Source of the DNA: Synechococcus sp. PROS-9-1
GTDB taxonomy: Bacteria; Cyanobacteriota; Cyanobacteriia; PCC-6307; Cyanobiaceae
Assembly: GCF_014279775.1 (NCBI RefSeq)
Contig: NZ_CP047961.1
Coordinates: 186,001-250,000 of the forward strand
Reading direction: 5' to 3'
DNA: 64,000 nt
Within the stretch, counting starts at the first letter, position 1. Each line of letters starts with the position of its first letter. Shown one piece after another: positions 43,971-52,726 of this stretch. The translations under genes and the position numbers were made by a program. The notes under the pieces are model-generated. The model was not told the DNA's origin. It saw nothing but the letters and a program-made list of their open reading frames with translations, and made no database searches.

Positions 43971-44885
43971 GTGGTGGGCGAGACCTGGTGGCAGTTTGAA
44001 AACCATGCGGTGCATGGTCTTTGCCAGATGCCTGATCAGCCTGAGGCCGCGGCTCAGGCCAAAACGCGACCAGCGCTGTTGCTTGTGCATGGTTTTGGCG
44101 CTTCTACCGACCATTGGCGCCACAACATCCCCGTGCTGGCAAGCGAATACGAAGTGCATGCGCTCGATCTCCTTGGCTTCGGCCGCAGCGCCAAACCAGC
44201 AGGGCTCACCTACGGCGGTGCGCTGTGGCGCGATCAATTGGTGGCCTACGTCCAGGAACGGATCGGTCGCCCCACCGTGATCGTTGGAAATTCGCTCGGC
44301 GGATTTGCTGCCCTGGCAGCTGGTGCCGCTTTAAAGGACCAATCAGCGGGCGTGGTGCTGCTCAACGCGGCAGGGCCCTTCAGTGATGAACAGCGCGCGA
44401 CGCCGAGTGGCTGGGGCACGATCGCTCGCCGCACGATCGCTTCAGCCCTGCTCAAAAGCCCTGTGTTGCAACGGGTTTTGTTTGAGAATTTGCGCCGGCG
44501 GTCCACGATTCGGCGCACCCTCAATCAGGTGTATGTCGATCGCACCAACGTGGACGCCGCCCTTGTGGAATCGATTCGCCTGCCGTCGCTTGATCCAGGG
44601 GCTTTTGGCGTGTTTCGCACCGTGTTCGATATTCCCAGCGGTCAACCCCTGGATGAATTGTTTGACCAGTTGCAATCACCCCTGTTCCTGCTTTGGGGGA
44701 TCCGCGATCCCTGGATCAATGCCCCTGGACGTCGTGCCAGCTTTCAACGCCACGCCCCGGAAAACACCCATGAAGTGGTGTTAGAAGCCGGTCATTGCCC
44801 CCATGACGAGGTTCCTGATCAGGTGAACAGCGCCTTGCTCGATTGGCTTGGTTCCCTGGAAAACCAACCAAAACACTCCAACTGA
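43971..44885 (+). CDS. Alpha/beta-fold hydrolase
   Basis: Serine hydrolase of the haloperoxidase/lipase-like group. LLVHGFGASTDHWRHNIP near 38 is the oxyanion strand and loop, YEVHALDLLGFGRSAKP near 63 the following strand, and IVGNSLGGFAALAAG near 104 the nucleophile elbow (G-N-S-L-G). LLWGIRDPWI near 243 carries the acid, and LEAGHCPHDEVP near 270 has the catalytic His. No signal peptide, so it is cytosolic. Some cyanobacterial members of this type act on chlorophyll or lipid esters; the substrate here is unknown. Start GTG 43971. The mutarotase gene follows 62 bp downstream on the same strand. Confidence 0.88.
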   Translation: MVGETWWQFENHAVHGLCQMPDQPEAAAQAKTRPALLLVHGFGASTDHWRHNIPVLASEYEVHALDLLGFGRSAKPAGLTYGGALWRDQLVAYVQERIGRPTVIVGNSLGGFAALAAGAALKDQSAGVVLLNAAGPFSDEQRATPSGWGTIARRTIASALLKSPVLQRVLFENLRRRSTIRRTLNQVYVDRTNVDAALVESIRLPSLDPGAFGVFRTVFDIPSGQPLDELFDQLQSPLFLLWGIRDPWINAPGRRASFQRHAPENTHEVVLEAGHCPHDEVPDQVNSALLDWLGSLENQPKHSN

Positions 44886-44947
44886 ATTGAGCTCGATGGC
44901 TGCGCGGATGACACGCCCTTAGTCACACTGAAGAAGCTCCGGGTTTC

Positions 44948-45808
44948 ATGGCCATGACCCTTCGTCAACTGTCAACGCCGTATGCCCATTGGGAATACGT
45001 CCATCCCCAAAGTGGTGATCGCTTGCGGGTTGTGCCCGAGCGCGGCGGCATTGTCACCGAATGGCTCTGCAACGGGCGAGAGATTCTTTATTTCGACCAG
45101 ACGCGTTATGCCGACCCAACGCAGAGCATCCGTGGTGGGATCCCTGTGTTGTTCCCCATCTGCGGCAACCTTCCCGGTGACCGGCTTCCCTTAAAGAGCG
45201 GAGAGGCCACTCTTAAGCAGCATGGTTTTGCTCGCGGCATGCCCTGGCAGCTGGAGTTGCTCGATGACCAGAGCGGCGTGAGTTTGTCCTTTACCGAGTC
45301 GGATGAGACCTTTGCGGACTATCCGTTCCGCTTTCGTGTGGAGATGGCGGTGCGTCCTGTGAATGATGCGATTGAGATCACCACCACGATTGCGAATACC
45401 AATAAAGACGGCGAGCCGATGCCCTTCAGTTTCGGCCTCCATCCCTATTTCAATGTGACCGATCTCAGTCGCACGAGCCTCGAGGGTTTGTCGCCCCAAT
45501 GCCTCAACCACCTTGTGATGGCAGAGGCTGAAACCGCAGGCCAACTGAGCCGATTGCCCGAGGGGGTGGACTTTCTCACCCGTCCGGCTGGACCGGTCAC
45601 CCTGGTGGATGAGGCTGCGGGGTTGCGTTTGCAGCTTCAACATCAAGCGCCCATGGATCTCACAGTGGTCTGGACCGAGCCTCCTCGCCCGATGGTCTGC
45701 CTCGAGCCCTGGACGGGCCCTCGTCAGTCTCTGATTAGTGGGGACGGCAAGCTAGAGCTCGCGCCTGGCAAGAGCCTCCAGCTCAGCTGCCGCTATGCCG
45801 TGAGTTGA
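44948..45808 (+). CDS. Aldose 1-epimerase / hexose-6-phosphate mutarotase-like protein
   Basis: Beta-sandwich sugar mutarotase. RGGIPVLFPICGNLPGD near 58 is the conserved G-G-I-P-x-x-F-P block, LKQHGFARGMPW near 86 contains the catalytic QHGFAR His, FSFGLHPYFNV near 156 has the second His, and VCLEPWTGP near 254 includes the catalytic Glu. It likely interconverts alpha and beta anomers of glucose 6-phosphate or similar sugars and so could support glycogen turnover (glgP is 3 kb away, but in a separate unit). The gene converges on glcE, and their ends overlap by 26 bases. Confidence 0.9.
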   Translation: MAMTLRQLSTPYAHWEYVHPQSGDRLRVVPERGGIVTEWLCNGREILYFDQTRYADPTQSIRGGIPVLFPICGNLPGDRLPLKSGEATLKQHGFARGMPWQLELLDDQSGVSLSFTESDETFADYPFRFRVEMAVRPVNDAIEITTTIANTNKDGEPMPFSFGLHPYFNVTDLSRTSLEGLSPQCLNHLVMAEAETAGQLSRLPEGVDFLTRPAGPVTLVDEAAGLRLQLQHQAPMDLTVVWTEPPRPMVCLEPWTGPRQSLISGDGKLELAPGKSLQLSCRYAVS

Positions 45809-47015
45809 GAGGCGCTGCCACCCCAGGCAGCCGTCCTCTCGAGAGCTGATCTTTCGGGTCAAATTGACGCTTTACGGCTTCAATCAGGGGACGGGATGGT
45901 GCATCCAGCCAGGCCGGTAGAGCCCCTGGCTCGGCTCCAGGTTGGATCAGAACGCTGAGTTGCCCCCCTAACGCGATCACCCGTCTTCTTAGTGCTTCGA
46001 TCAGGTACTCCGGTGTGGGAGAACCGCTGGGTTGCCAGGCCTCGCCGCTACCGGCTCCAGCGGCGAGCTGCCAATGCCAGCCCTTAAGAGCCGTGCATTC
46101 TCGCGAGCTGAATACGTTCTGGAGCTGGGCGGGTGGTAGGCAGAGGCGCAGCAGCCAGGCTGGATCTTTATTTGTGGCAGATCCTTCAGGGATAGTGTTC
46201 TCCCACGGCATGGGTTCTGGGGTTAGCCCCTGCTTTGCGGCGAGTGTCTCGAGCCGGTTGAGCTGGTCGACAACCGCACTATCACTGATGCTGGCCACGC
46301 CCATCAGGATTCTTGGTCCCTGGTCCGGGCGGAGCTCCCAATCGATCCACTCGGGTGTGAAGCTGCTGCCCACCACCTCGGCTCGGAAGGCTTCCAGCTG
46401 GCTTAAGTCGCCTTCCAGAACCAGTTGACCGCGTGGTTCACGAATCGGTTGCACGCGCAAGGTGAGCCCGCTGATCAGGGCGAGGCTGCCCCAGCTGCCG
46501 CAGAGCAGGCGCATCAGGTCATAGCCCGCCACATTTTTCACCACTCGGCCGCCGGCACGGGCGCTCACCCCATCGCTGCGGATCAAGCTGATGCCAATGA
46601 TCTGGTCGCGCACGCCTAAGTGACGTTGTCGCAGGCCTCCAGACAACCCCCTCGCCACGAGCCCACCGATCGAGCCCGCCGATGTAGGTGAGGCCATGCT
46701 GCTGCCCCAGGGCCAGTTGAGCGGAAGCCATTGCTGATGCTCTGCCAGGGCTGTCTGGAGGTCGGCCAGGGGCATGCCCGCATTCACGGTGATCGTGAGG
46801 TCATCCACCGCATGGTCAACGATCCCGGACAGGTGGCGCATGCTCAGTACTGGCCCCGAATCTGCGCAGAGAGGAGGACCCCAGTGCAGACGGCTACCCA
46901 TGCCGGAAGGCACCCAAGGTTGTCCCTTGGCATGCATGTCGGCGATGAGTTGGCCAAGCTCCTCAACAGAATTGGGTGCTAGTACCGCTGTGGAAGACAA
47001 CCCTTGTTCAGGCAC
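45783..47015 (-). CDS. glcE: Glycolate dehydrogenase subunit GlcE (FAD-binding)
   Basis: FAD-binding oxidoreductase of the BBE/PCMH fold, working with GlcD and GlcF to oxidise glycolate from photorespiration. The FAD pyrophosphate loop is WVPSGMGSRLHWGPPL (about residues 34-49). GSIGGLVARGLSGGLRQRH near 115 and VKNVAGYDLMRLLCGSWG near 158 are conserved second-site blocks. The C-terminal segment (RRRVIALGGQLSVLIQPG) closes the domain, and LIEAVKRQFDPKDQLSRGRLP is the usual ending of GlcE/GlcD. At 410 aa it is slightly long. GlcF lies 1.4 kb upstream on the same strand, with an opposite-strand kinase gene between them. GlcD is not in the window. Confidence 0.88.
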   Translation of the reverse strand: MPEQGLSSTAVLAPNSVEELGQLIADMHAKGQPWVPSGMGSRLHWGPPLCADSGPVLSMRHLSGIVDHAVDDLTITVNAGMPLADLQTALAEHQQWLPLNWPWGSSMASPTSAGSIGGLVARGLSGGLRQRHLGVRDQIIGISLIRSDGVSARAGGRVVKNVAGYDLMRLLCGSWGSLALISGLTLRVQPIREPRGQLVLEGDLSQLEAFRAEVVGSSFTPEWIDWELRPDQGPRILMGVASISDSAVVDQLNRLETLAAKQGLTPEPMPWENTIPEGSATNKDPAWLLRLCLPPAQLQNVFSSRECTALKGWHWQLAAGAGSGEAWQPSGSPTPEYLIEALRRRVIALGGQLSVLIQPGAEPGALPAWLDAPSRPLIEAVKRQFDPKDQLSRGRLPGVAAPLNSRHSGS

Positions 47016-47056
47016 GTGAGCGAACAGGCCAGATCAGTACAACAACTGATCGTGCC

Positions 47057-48460
47057 ATGAAGATTGTCGTAATCGACGACGATCCCACCGGTTCTCAGAC
47101 GGTGCACAGTTGCCCGCTGCTGTTGCGTTGGGATCAAGCCGCACTGCGTAAGGGATTAGCGCATCCCTCGCCCTTGGTGTTTGTGTTGGCGAACACGCGG
47201 GCGCTCACGCCTGAGGCCGCGGCAACCCGCAACCGCGAGATTGTGGGCGCTCTGGTGCTGGCCATGGCCGCTGAAGGCCTTCAGGAGCATGAGCTTCTGC
47301 TGGTGAGCCGCGGTGATTCCACCTTGCGTGGTCATGGCGTGCTCGAACCCCAGGTGCTGGCGCAGGCCTGGGAGGAGCACTTCGCTGCGGTGGATGCCAC
47401 CTTGCATGTGCCTGCATTCTTGGAAGGGGGGCGCACCACCGTGAATGGGGTGCATCTGCTTCATGGAGAGCCGGTGCACACCACAGCGTTTGCCCGAGAT
47501 CGCCTGTTTGGTTACAGCACCAGTGATCTGGCGGAGTGGCTCGAGGAAAAGAGCGCTGGCCAGATCGCTGCAGAAGCAGTGCTGCGAATCCCGCTGGCGT
47601 TGCTGGAAGCAGGGCGTTCGGAGGATCTCTTGGCTTGTCTTAAGGCGCTAAATGCCAACAGATCGGTTGTCGTCGATGCAACCCATCCCGAGCAGCTGCT
47701 GGCATTGGGAGTCGCAATTCGCAGGCTGCAGGGGCGCAAGCGCTTCTTGTTTCGTTCCGCCGCAAGCCTTCTCAACGGCCTGGTGGATTCCGGTCCATCG
47801 CCCTTGGGACCCCAACCCCTGGATGCCGATGGCCTGGCGGGCTTGCGTCGCCGGGATCCCTTTGGTCAGCCACTCCCTGGTTTGGTGGTAGTGGGCTCTC
47901 ATGTGGCCTTGGCGGATCAACAGTTGAAATCTCTGCTGGCCAACGAGCGTTGCCGCGGCATTGAGCTGCCGGTGGCTCGCATCGCCCGGGTGCTGGAGGG
48001 GGGATCTCCGGATTTGCTTCTGCCGGATCTGGAGGCTGAATGGCGATCGCAGCTGGAGCTTGCGCTGGAGGAAGGGCTCACTCCGGTGTTGTTTTCGAGC
48101 CGTGGGGAGTTGGTGTTTGGAGCTGGTGCGGCTGCTGCTGCGCGGCGGCTGCGCTTTGGGATCGATCTGGCATCCCTGATGGCCCGTTTGCTGGCCGGCG
48201 TGGCACCGCGGCTTGGCTATCTGATCAGCAAAGGAGGGATCACTACCGGCACCCTGTTGGTGGAGGGGCTTGGCCTTGAGGCTGTGCAGTTGGAGGGGCA
48301 GCTCTTGCCAGGCTTGTCGCTGGTGCGGTCCATTCCTGCCTTGGAACAGGATCTTCGCGAGCTGGAGCCCAGCGATCCCCTGCCGGTGATCACCTTTCCA
48401 GGCAACCTTGGAGAGCCAGACACCCTTACCGAGGCTTGGCGTTGGCTCGAAGGGCTTTAG
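47057..48460 (+). CDS. Four-carbon acid sugar kinase family protein (DUF1537/OtnK-like)
   Basis: Likely ATP-dependent kinase of a hydroxyacid. The start MKIVVIDDDPTGSQTVHSC is the family N-terminal signature (DDxTGAND-like). SRGDSTLRGHGVLEPQ near 85 is the second substrate block, and HVPAFLEGGRTTVNGVH follows. The C-terminal nucleotide domain has FSSRGELVFG and LISKGGITTGTLL near 395, the K-G-G-I-T segment typical of the family. 467 aa. ATG 47057 is taken because the longer frame starts inside glcE. It is transcribed against glcE and glcF and lies exactly between them, with a 4 bp overlap to the glcF stop. Its substrate could be a glycolate-pathway acid, which is inference from position. Confidence 0.85.
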   Translation: MKIVVIDDDPTGSQTVHSCPLLLRWDQAALRKGLAHPSPLVFVLANTRALTPEAAATRNREIVGALVLAMAAEGLQEHELLLVSRGDSTLRGHGVLEPQVLAQAWEEHFAAVDATLHVPAFLEGGRTTVNGVHLLHGEPVHTTAFARDRLFGYSTSDLAEWLEEKSAGQIAAEAVLRIPLALLEAGRSEDLLACLKALNANRSVVVDATHPEQLLALGVAIRRLQGRKRFLFRSAASLLNGLVDSGPSPLGPQPLDADGLAGLRRRDPFGQPLPGLVVVGSHVALADQQLKSLLANERCRGIELPVARIARVLEGGSPDLLLPDLEAEWRSQLELALEEGLTPVLFSSRGELVFGAGAAAAARRLRFGIDLASLMARLLAGVAPRLGYLISKGGITTGTLLVEGLGLEAVQLEGQLLPGLSLVRSIPALEQDLRELEPSDPLPVITFPGNLGEPDTLTEAWRWLEGL

Positions 48461-49731
48461 GCCTTGCTGTGCGTTTGGCTGAATGGCCCCACACCAGCGG
48501 AGCGGGCGAGCAGTTCCATGGGGTGCTCAACCTTGGGGCCGTCTTGGCTGAGATAACGCCTTAGTTGCAGGCTGCAACCGATGTTGGCGCTGGCCACAAT
48601 CTCGGCTCCGGTGCTGCTGAGGTCGTCGGCCTTGAGTTGGCCGAGTGCTGCGGCCTCATCCGGTTGCACCAGGTTGTAGATGCCGGCACTCCCGCAACAC
48701 ACACCAGCTTCCGTGGCTTCTTTGAGCTGGAGTTTGGGAATGGCGCGCAGCAAGTCCCTCGGCTGGGCTGCAATCCCCTGGCCATGGATCATGTGGCATG
48801 CGTCGTGAAAGGCCACCGTGCAGGGAAGTGGTGTGAGCGCTTGTCGAAACGACTCTGAAAGCCCCTGATGCGCGAGAAATTCATGCACGTCCAAGACCGG
48901 CGCAGTGAAGTTGCCTTCGCTATCGAGAAGCTCCCCATAGGCCTTCATGGTGTGCCCGCAACCTGAGGCGGCCACCAGCACGGCATCTAGGGCCTCCGCT
49001 GAAAAGCTCTGTACCAAGGCGCTGGCCAGCGCGTGGGTTTGTTGGAGTTGGCCTTGGTGATGGCTCACCGCCCCGCAGCAGCCTTGATGGGCTGGAATCA
49101 CCACCTCGAAGCCATTGGCCTGCAAAACGGCAACAGTGGCCTCATTCACCCCTGGATCAAAGCAACGTTGGACGCACCCCAGCACCAAGCCCACCCGTCC
49201 CCGTTGCTTGCCGTGGGCCGGATTCACCCGCGGGAAACGATCGGTAAAGCCTTCAGGAGGCAAGGGAGGCAAGAGCGCTTCCATCGCTGCCAGTTGTGGA
49301 CCCAGCAGCCGTAACAGGCCTGTTTTGCGTGTGAAACGCTGCAGTCCGGTGCCGGCATAGGCGCGCAAGGGCTGCAGCAGAGCACGCAAGCGGTTGGGGT
49401 AGGGCAGCACCATCAGCAGCAGCTGCCGGAAACTGGTTTGCCAACTGCTCCGAAACTCCGGTTGGTTGAGTTTGGGGCGGGTCGCCTCGATGAGCTGGTC
49501 GTAGCGCACGCCGGATGGACAGGCGGTCACGCAGGCGAAGCAGCCCAAGCAGCTGTCGAAATGGCTGGCCACTGTGGCATCAAGCTCCAGCTCTCCAGCC
49601 TCGATCGCTTTGAGCGTGTGGATGCGCCCGCGCGGGGAATCCATCTCCGTGCCAAGCACCCGGTAACTGGCGCAGGTGGGCAAGCAAAATCCGCAGTGAA
49701 CGCAGGGGTCGCTTGGATCGACAAAAGCCAT
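48457..49731 (-). CDS. glcF: Glycolate dehydrogenase iron-sulfur subunit GlcF
   Basis: Carries electrons from GlcD/GlcE. Two 4Fe-4S clusters are visible: CVHCGFCLPTCASYRVLG (near residues 10-27) and CLGCFACVTACPSG (near 65-78). Two CCG (DUF224) domains follow with GCCGAVSHH near 220 and GVCCGSAGIYNL near 350. CHMIHGQGI near 312 is another conserved block. The 424 aa are normal. I start at ATG 49731, 34 bp after the icd stop; the longer frame to 49800 would overlap icd without adding conserved sequence. It may be co-transcribed with icd. The partner glcE is separated by an opposite-strand gene. Confidence 0.92.
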   Translation of the reverse strand: MAFVDPSDPCVHCGFCLPTCASYRVLGTEMDSPRGRIHTLKAIEAGELELDATVASHFDSCLGCFACVTACPSGVRYDQLIEATRPKLNQPEFRSSWQTSFRQLLLMVLPYPNRLRALLQPLRAYAGTGLQRFTRKTGLLRLLGPQLAAMEALLPPLPPEGFTDRFPRVNPAHGKQRGRVGLVLGCVQRCFDPGVNEATVAVLQANGFEVVIPAHQGCCGAVSHHQGQLQQTHALASALVQSFSAEALDAVLVAASGCGHTMKAYGELLDSEGNFTAPVLDVHEFLAHQGLSESFRQALTPLPCTVAFHDACHMIHGQGIAAQPRDLLRAIPKLQLKEATEAGVCCGSAGIYNLVQPDEAAALGQLKADDLSSTGAEIVASANIGCSLQLRRYLSQDGPKVEHPMELLARSAGVGPFSQTHSKA

Positions 49732-49765
49732 AAGCCGATTCTGGCCTGAATCGGCCTTTTGGTGT

Positions 49766-51190
49766 TCAGAAGCGTTCGATGATGGCGTCTGCAAAGCCAC
49801 TACAGCTCACGGGATCCACTTTGGGTTCCATCAGTCGGGCGAGGTCATAGGTGACCTGCTTGTCCTTGATAGCGGCGCTGAGGCCCTTGGTGATCAGGTC
49901 GGCCGCGTCCTGCCATCCGAGGAATTCCAGCATCATCACGCCACTCAGGATCACGGAACCGGGGTTGATTCGATCCAGTCCTGCGTGCTTGGGGGCGGTG
50001 CCATGGGTGGCCTCGAAGATGGCAGACGTTTCGCCGATGTTGGCTCCAGGGGCCATGCCCAGGCCTCCCACCATCGCGGCAGCGGCATCGGAGATGTAGT
50101 CGCCATTGAGGTTGAGGGTGGCCAGGATCGAATACTCCTGAGGGCGGGTTTGAATCTGCTGGAAGATGCTGTCGGCGATGCGGTCATCCACAAGCACCAT
50201 GCTTTTCCATTTTCCGTAGCCGTGGCTTTCGCCAATCGCTGCAAGCACCTCCCGCACTTCCGAATCGAGCATCTCTTTTTTCTCAGGCGTGAGGCTGTCG
50301 TAGCCGGGCTCAATCATGCGCGCATTGTCCTGGGCGCTGAGCGAGTGATCCCGATCGAGATTGTCGAGAATCCAACTCTCACGTTCGGTGATGCAAACAT
50401 CGCGGAATTCAGTGGTCGCTAGCTCGTAGCCCCAGTCACGGAAGGCGCCTTCCGTGAATTTCATGATGTTGCCTTTGTGCACCAGCGTGACGTGACGCTT
50501 ATTCCCTTCCAAGCGCAGCGCGTGTTGGATGGCTTTGCGGATGTGGCGCTGGCTGCCGTGCTTGCTCACCGGCTTGATTCCGATGCCAGATCCTTCAGGG
50601 ATTTGCCGTTTGCCGAGCTTGCCGTTGGCGGGGATGACCACTTCATTGAGATGCTTGCGCAGCTCTTGGCCGATCGGATCTTCGGCTTCCCACTCAATCC
50701 CCATGTAGATGTCTTCCGTGTTTTCCCGGTAGACGATCACGTCAAGGTCTTGGGGGCGCTTGTGGGGACTGGGGGTGCCTTCGTAGTAGCTGCAGGGCCG
50801 GACACAGCAGTAGAGATCGAAAATTTGTCGCAGGGCGACATTCAGCGAGCGGATTCCGCCACCCACTGGCGTGGTGAGGGGACCTTTGATGGCCACGCCG
50901 AAGCTGCGGATCGCTTCGAGGGTGTCTTCAGGAAGATATTGATAAGTGCCGTAAAGGTCGCAGGCTTCATCACCGGCATAGACCTTGAACCACTCGATCG
51001 CTTTCTCGCCTTTGTAGGCCTGAGCTACAGCTGCATCAAGCACCTTCTGGGTGGCGGGCCAGATGTCCACTCCGGTGCCGTCGCCGCGAATGAAAGGAAT
51101 GATCGGATCGTTCGCAACTACGGGTTGGCCGTTTTCGAAGCGGATAGGGGTGCCCTTAATCGGGGCGGTGAGCTTCTCAAACTGAGCCAT
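49766..51190 (-). CDS. icd: NADP-dependent isocitrate dehydrogenase
   Basis: Makes 2-oxoglutarate, the carbon skeleton for ammonium assimilation in cyanobacteria. RSLNVALRQIFDLYCCVRP near residue 114 is the isocitrate-binding S-x-N-x-x-L-R block. VYRENTEDIYMGIEWEAED near 152 and LVHKGNIMKFTEGAFRDWG near 234 carry the substrate Tyr/Lys. GDYISDAAAAMVGGLGMAPG near 365 and TEATHGTAPKHAG-like FEATHGTAPKHAGLD near 393 contact the cofactor. 474 aa. I start at ATG 51190 (MAQFEKLTAPIKG), as the eight upstream residues are not conserved. Followed by glcF on the same strand. Confidence 0.96.
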   Translation of the reverse strand: MAQFEKLTAPIKGTPIRFENGQPVVANDPIIPFIRGDGTGVDIWPATQKVLDAAVAQAYKGEKAIEWFKVYAGDEACDLYGTYQYLPEDTLEAIRSFGVAIKGPLTTPVGGGIRSLNVALRQIFDLYCCVRPCSYYEGTPSPHKRPQDLDVIVYRENTEDIYMGIEWEAEDPIGQELRKHLNEVVIPANGKLGKRQIPEGSGIGIKPVSKHGSQRHIRKAIQHALRLEGNKRHVTLVHKGNIMKFTEGAFRDWGYELATTEFRDVCITERESWILDNLDRDHSLSAQDNARMIEPGYDSLTPEKKEMLDSEVREVLAAIGESHGYGKWKSMVLVDDRIADSIFQQIQTRPQEYSILATLNLNGDYISDAAAAMVGGLGMAPGANIGETSAIFEATHGTAPKHAGLDRINPGSVILSGVMMLEFLGWQDAADLITKGLSAAIKDKQVTYDLARLMEPKVDPVSCSGFADAIIERF

Positions 51191-51284
51191 GGAGGGGTCG
51201 CTGCCTGGCGGCATTTTGGATTTGGCGAGCTTATGACTCGGGGGGTGCTGCTTAAGGTTCCCCGTAAGCCTCCACGCACGATCG

Positions 51285-51434
51285 ATGGTGAAACCTCAAG
51301 GTGTCTGGGTTGTGGCCGCTTGTTTCAATGAACGGGCGGTGATCACCTCGTTCATCGAGAGAGTGCTCGCCGTACCAGGAGTGGAGCGGTTGGTGTTGAT
51401 CGACGATGGCTCCAGCGACGACACCATGACTTAG
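51285..51434 (+). pseudogene. N-terminal fragment of a family 2 glycosyltransferase
   Basis: A 49-codon frame reads VWVVAACFNERAVITSFIER and then VERLVLIDDGSSDDT before TAG at 51432-51434. This is the first beta-alpha-beta of a DPM1/GT2 enzyme, including the DDGSSDDT acidic loop; the remaining about 80% of the protein is absent. It lies between the divergent icd and a hypothetical gene. No continuation is evident in the other frames, so it looks like a deletion remnant. Confidence 0.7.
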
Positions 51435-51477
51435 ATGGCGAAAGCCCTGGTAACCCTTCACCCTGGGGCCAGCGGCG

Positions 51478-51939
51478 ATGAACCCAGTGAATGCGGCGGC
51501 GGCGGTCCATAGCGTGGCCTTGGCCCAGGCCTTGGCCTCCAGTGTCACGCTGGTGCGGAGACAATTTCCTGCGGCTCAGCCGAATTTGAGCCCCTGGCGT
51601 GATGACTCTTGCACCCGCCATTGGGACGAGGCCACAACCTTGGATTTGGCCTTCGATTTCCCAGGATGGAGCCCGCGGCTGCAGTGCCGCAGCTTGTTGC
51701 TGCAATTACGACTCAACTCGGACACGGAGGGAATGGCCTCGTCTTCTCCATATCTCCTAGGCGTAGTCATGCGTGGAATGACCTTTGATGGCGAACGCTG
51801 GCGTTTGGCAACGTTGGGCGATTGGTTGCCTGCTGGCCCCCATCTACCCCAACCGGATCAGGTGGAGCAGCTGCAATTGATCTGTCGTGAGTTGTTTGAA
51901 GTGTTCGAAAAGGGTGTGCCCAATCGCACCAGTTCTTAA
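51478..51939 (+). CDS. Hypothetical cyanobacterial-type protein, 153 aa
   Basis: Not assigned to a family. The sequence has an N-terminal helix (AVHSVALAQALASSVTLVRR), a basic/aromatic middle with SPWRDDSCTRHWDEATT and DLAFDFPGWSPRLQCR, then alternating strands (CRSLLLQLRLNS, LLGVVMRGMTFDGERWRLAT) and an acidic C-terminal helix (QVEQLQLICRELFEVFEKG). No membrane segment or signal peptide. Good core-like codon use supports it as a real gene. It starts 43 bp after the glycosyltransferase relic and ends 73 bp before ho1, on the same strand. Confidence 0.65.
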   Translation: MNPVNAAAAVHSVALAQALASSVTLVRRQFPAAQPNLSPWRDDSCTRHWDEATTLDLAFDFPGWSPRLQCRSLLLQLRLNSDTEGMASSSPYLLGVVMRGMTFDGERWRLATLGDWLPAGPHLPQPDQVEQLQLICRELFEVFEKGVPNRTSS

Positions 51940-52012
51940 CCCTTCGCAACCGATCAGAGCCATCTTCGCCAACTGAATTTAAGGTCGTTAAATCGCTTCG
52001 TCTTTCACTCGT

Positions 52013-52726
52013 ATGTCCGTCGCTCTGGCAACCCAGCTCCGGGAAGGGACGAAAAAGTCACACACCATGGCCGAGAACACCGGCTTCGTGAGCTGCTTCT
52101 TGAAGGGTGTGGTGGACAAGCTGAGCTATCGCAAGTTGGTGGCCGATCTCTTCTTTGTCTATGAAGCCATGGAAGAGGAGATGCATCGGCTCAAGGATCA
52201 CCCCGTGTTGGCCCCGATTGCCTTTGAGCAGCTCGATCGCGTCACAGCCCTCGAGGAAGACCTCGCTTTCTATTTCGGCGCTGAGTGGCGTCAACAGATC
52301 GAAGCCTCTCCTGCGGCAACGGAGTACGTCGCACGGATTCGCGAGGTGGCTCAGACGGCTCCTGAGTTGCTGGTGGGGCATCACTACACCCGCTACCTCG
52401 GCGATCTCTCTGGCGGGCAGATCCTCAAGAACATTGCTCAGAAGGCGATGAATAACCCCACCGATGATGGACTGCACTTTTATGTGTTTCCTGAAATCGC
52501 GGACGAAAAAGCTTTCAAGACCACCTATCGCTCCGCGATGGATGCCTTGCCCATCGACCAGCCCATGGCAGATCGCATCGTCGAAGAGGCCAACCAGGCT
52601 TTCCACCTGAACATGAAAATGTTCCAGGAGCTTGAAGGTAATCTTGTTGCTGCCATCGGAAAGGTGCTGTTTGGCTTCCTTACTCGTCGTCAGCGGACAG
52701 GGAGTACAGAGTCGGTAGCTGCTTGA
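52013..52726 (+). CDS. ho1: Heme oxygenase
   Basis: Cleaves heme to biliverdin with ferredoxin, the entry to phycobilin and phytochrome chromophores. LREGTKKSHTMAENTGF (residues 8-24) includes the proximal His of the heme ligand. FVYEAMEEEMHRLKDHPV near 48 and YTRYLGDLSGGQILKNIAQ near 125 (distal helix with G-D-L-S-G-G) are diagnostic. 237 aa, the usual cyanobacterial HO1 length. No transmembrane tail. Its TGA overlaps the ATG of an AT-rich glycosyltransferase gene, which marks an abrupt border between core genome and a polysaccharide island. Confidence 0.97.
   Translation: MSVALATQLREGTKKSHTMAENTGFVSCFLKGVVDKLSYRKLVADLFFVYEAMEEEMHRLKDHPVLAPIAFEQLDRVTALEEDLAFYFGAEWRQQIEASPAATEYVARIREVAQTAPELLVGHHYTRYLGDLSGGQILKNIAQKAMNNPTDDGLHFYVFPEIADEKAFKTTYRSAMDALPIDQPMADRIVEEANQAFHLNMKMFQELEGNLVAAIGKVLFGFLTRRQRTGSTESVAA

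Noticed and set aside
49985-51331. Long plus-strand frames opposite icd
   Set aside because: They are shadows of the GC-rich icd gene on the other strand; the translations are low-complexity in appearance and have no motifs.
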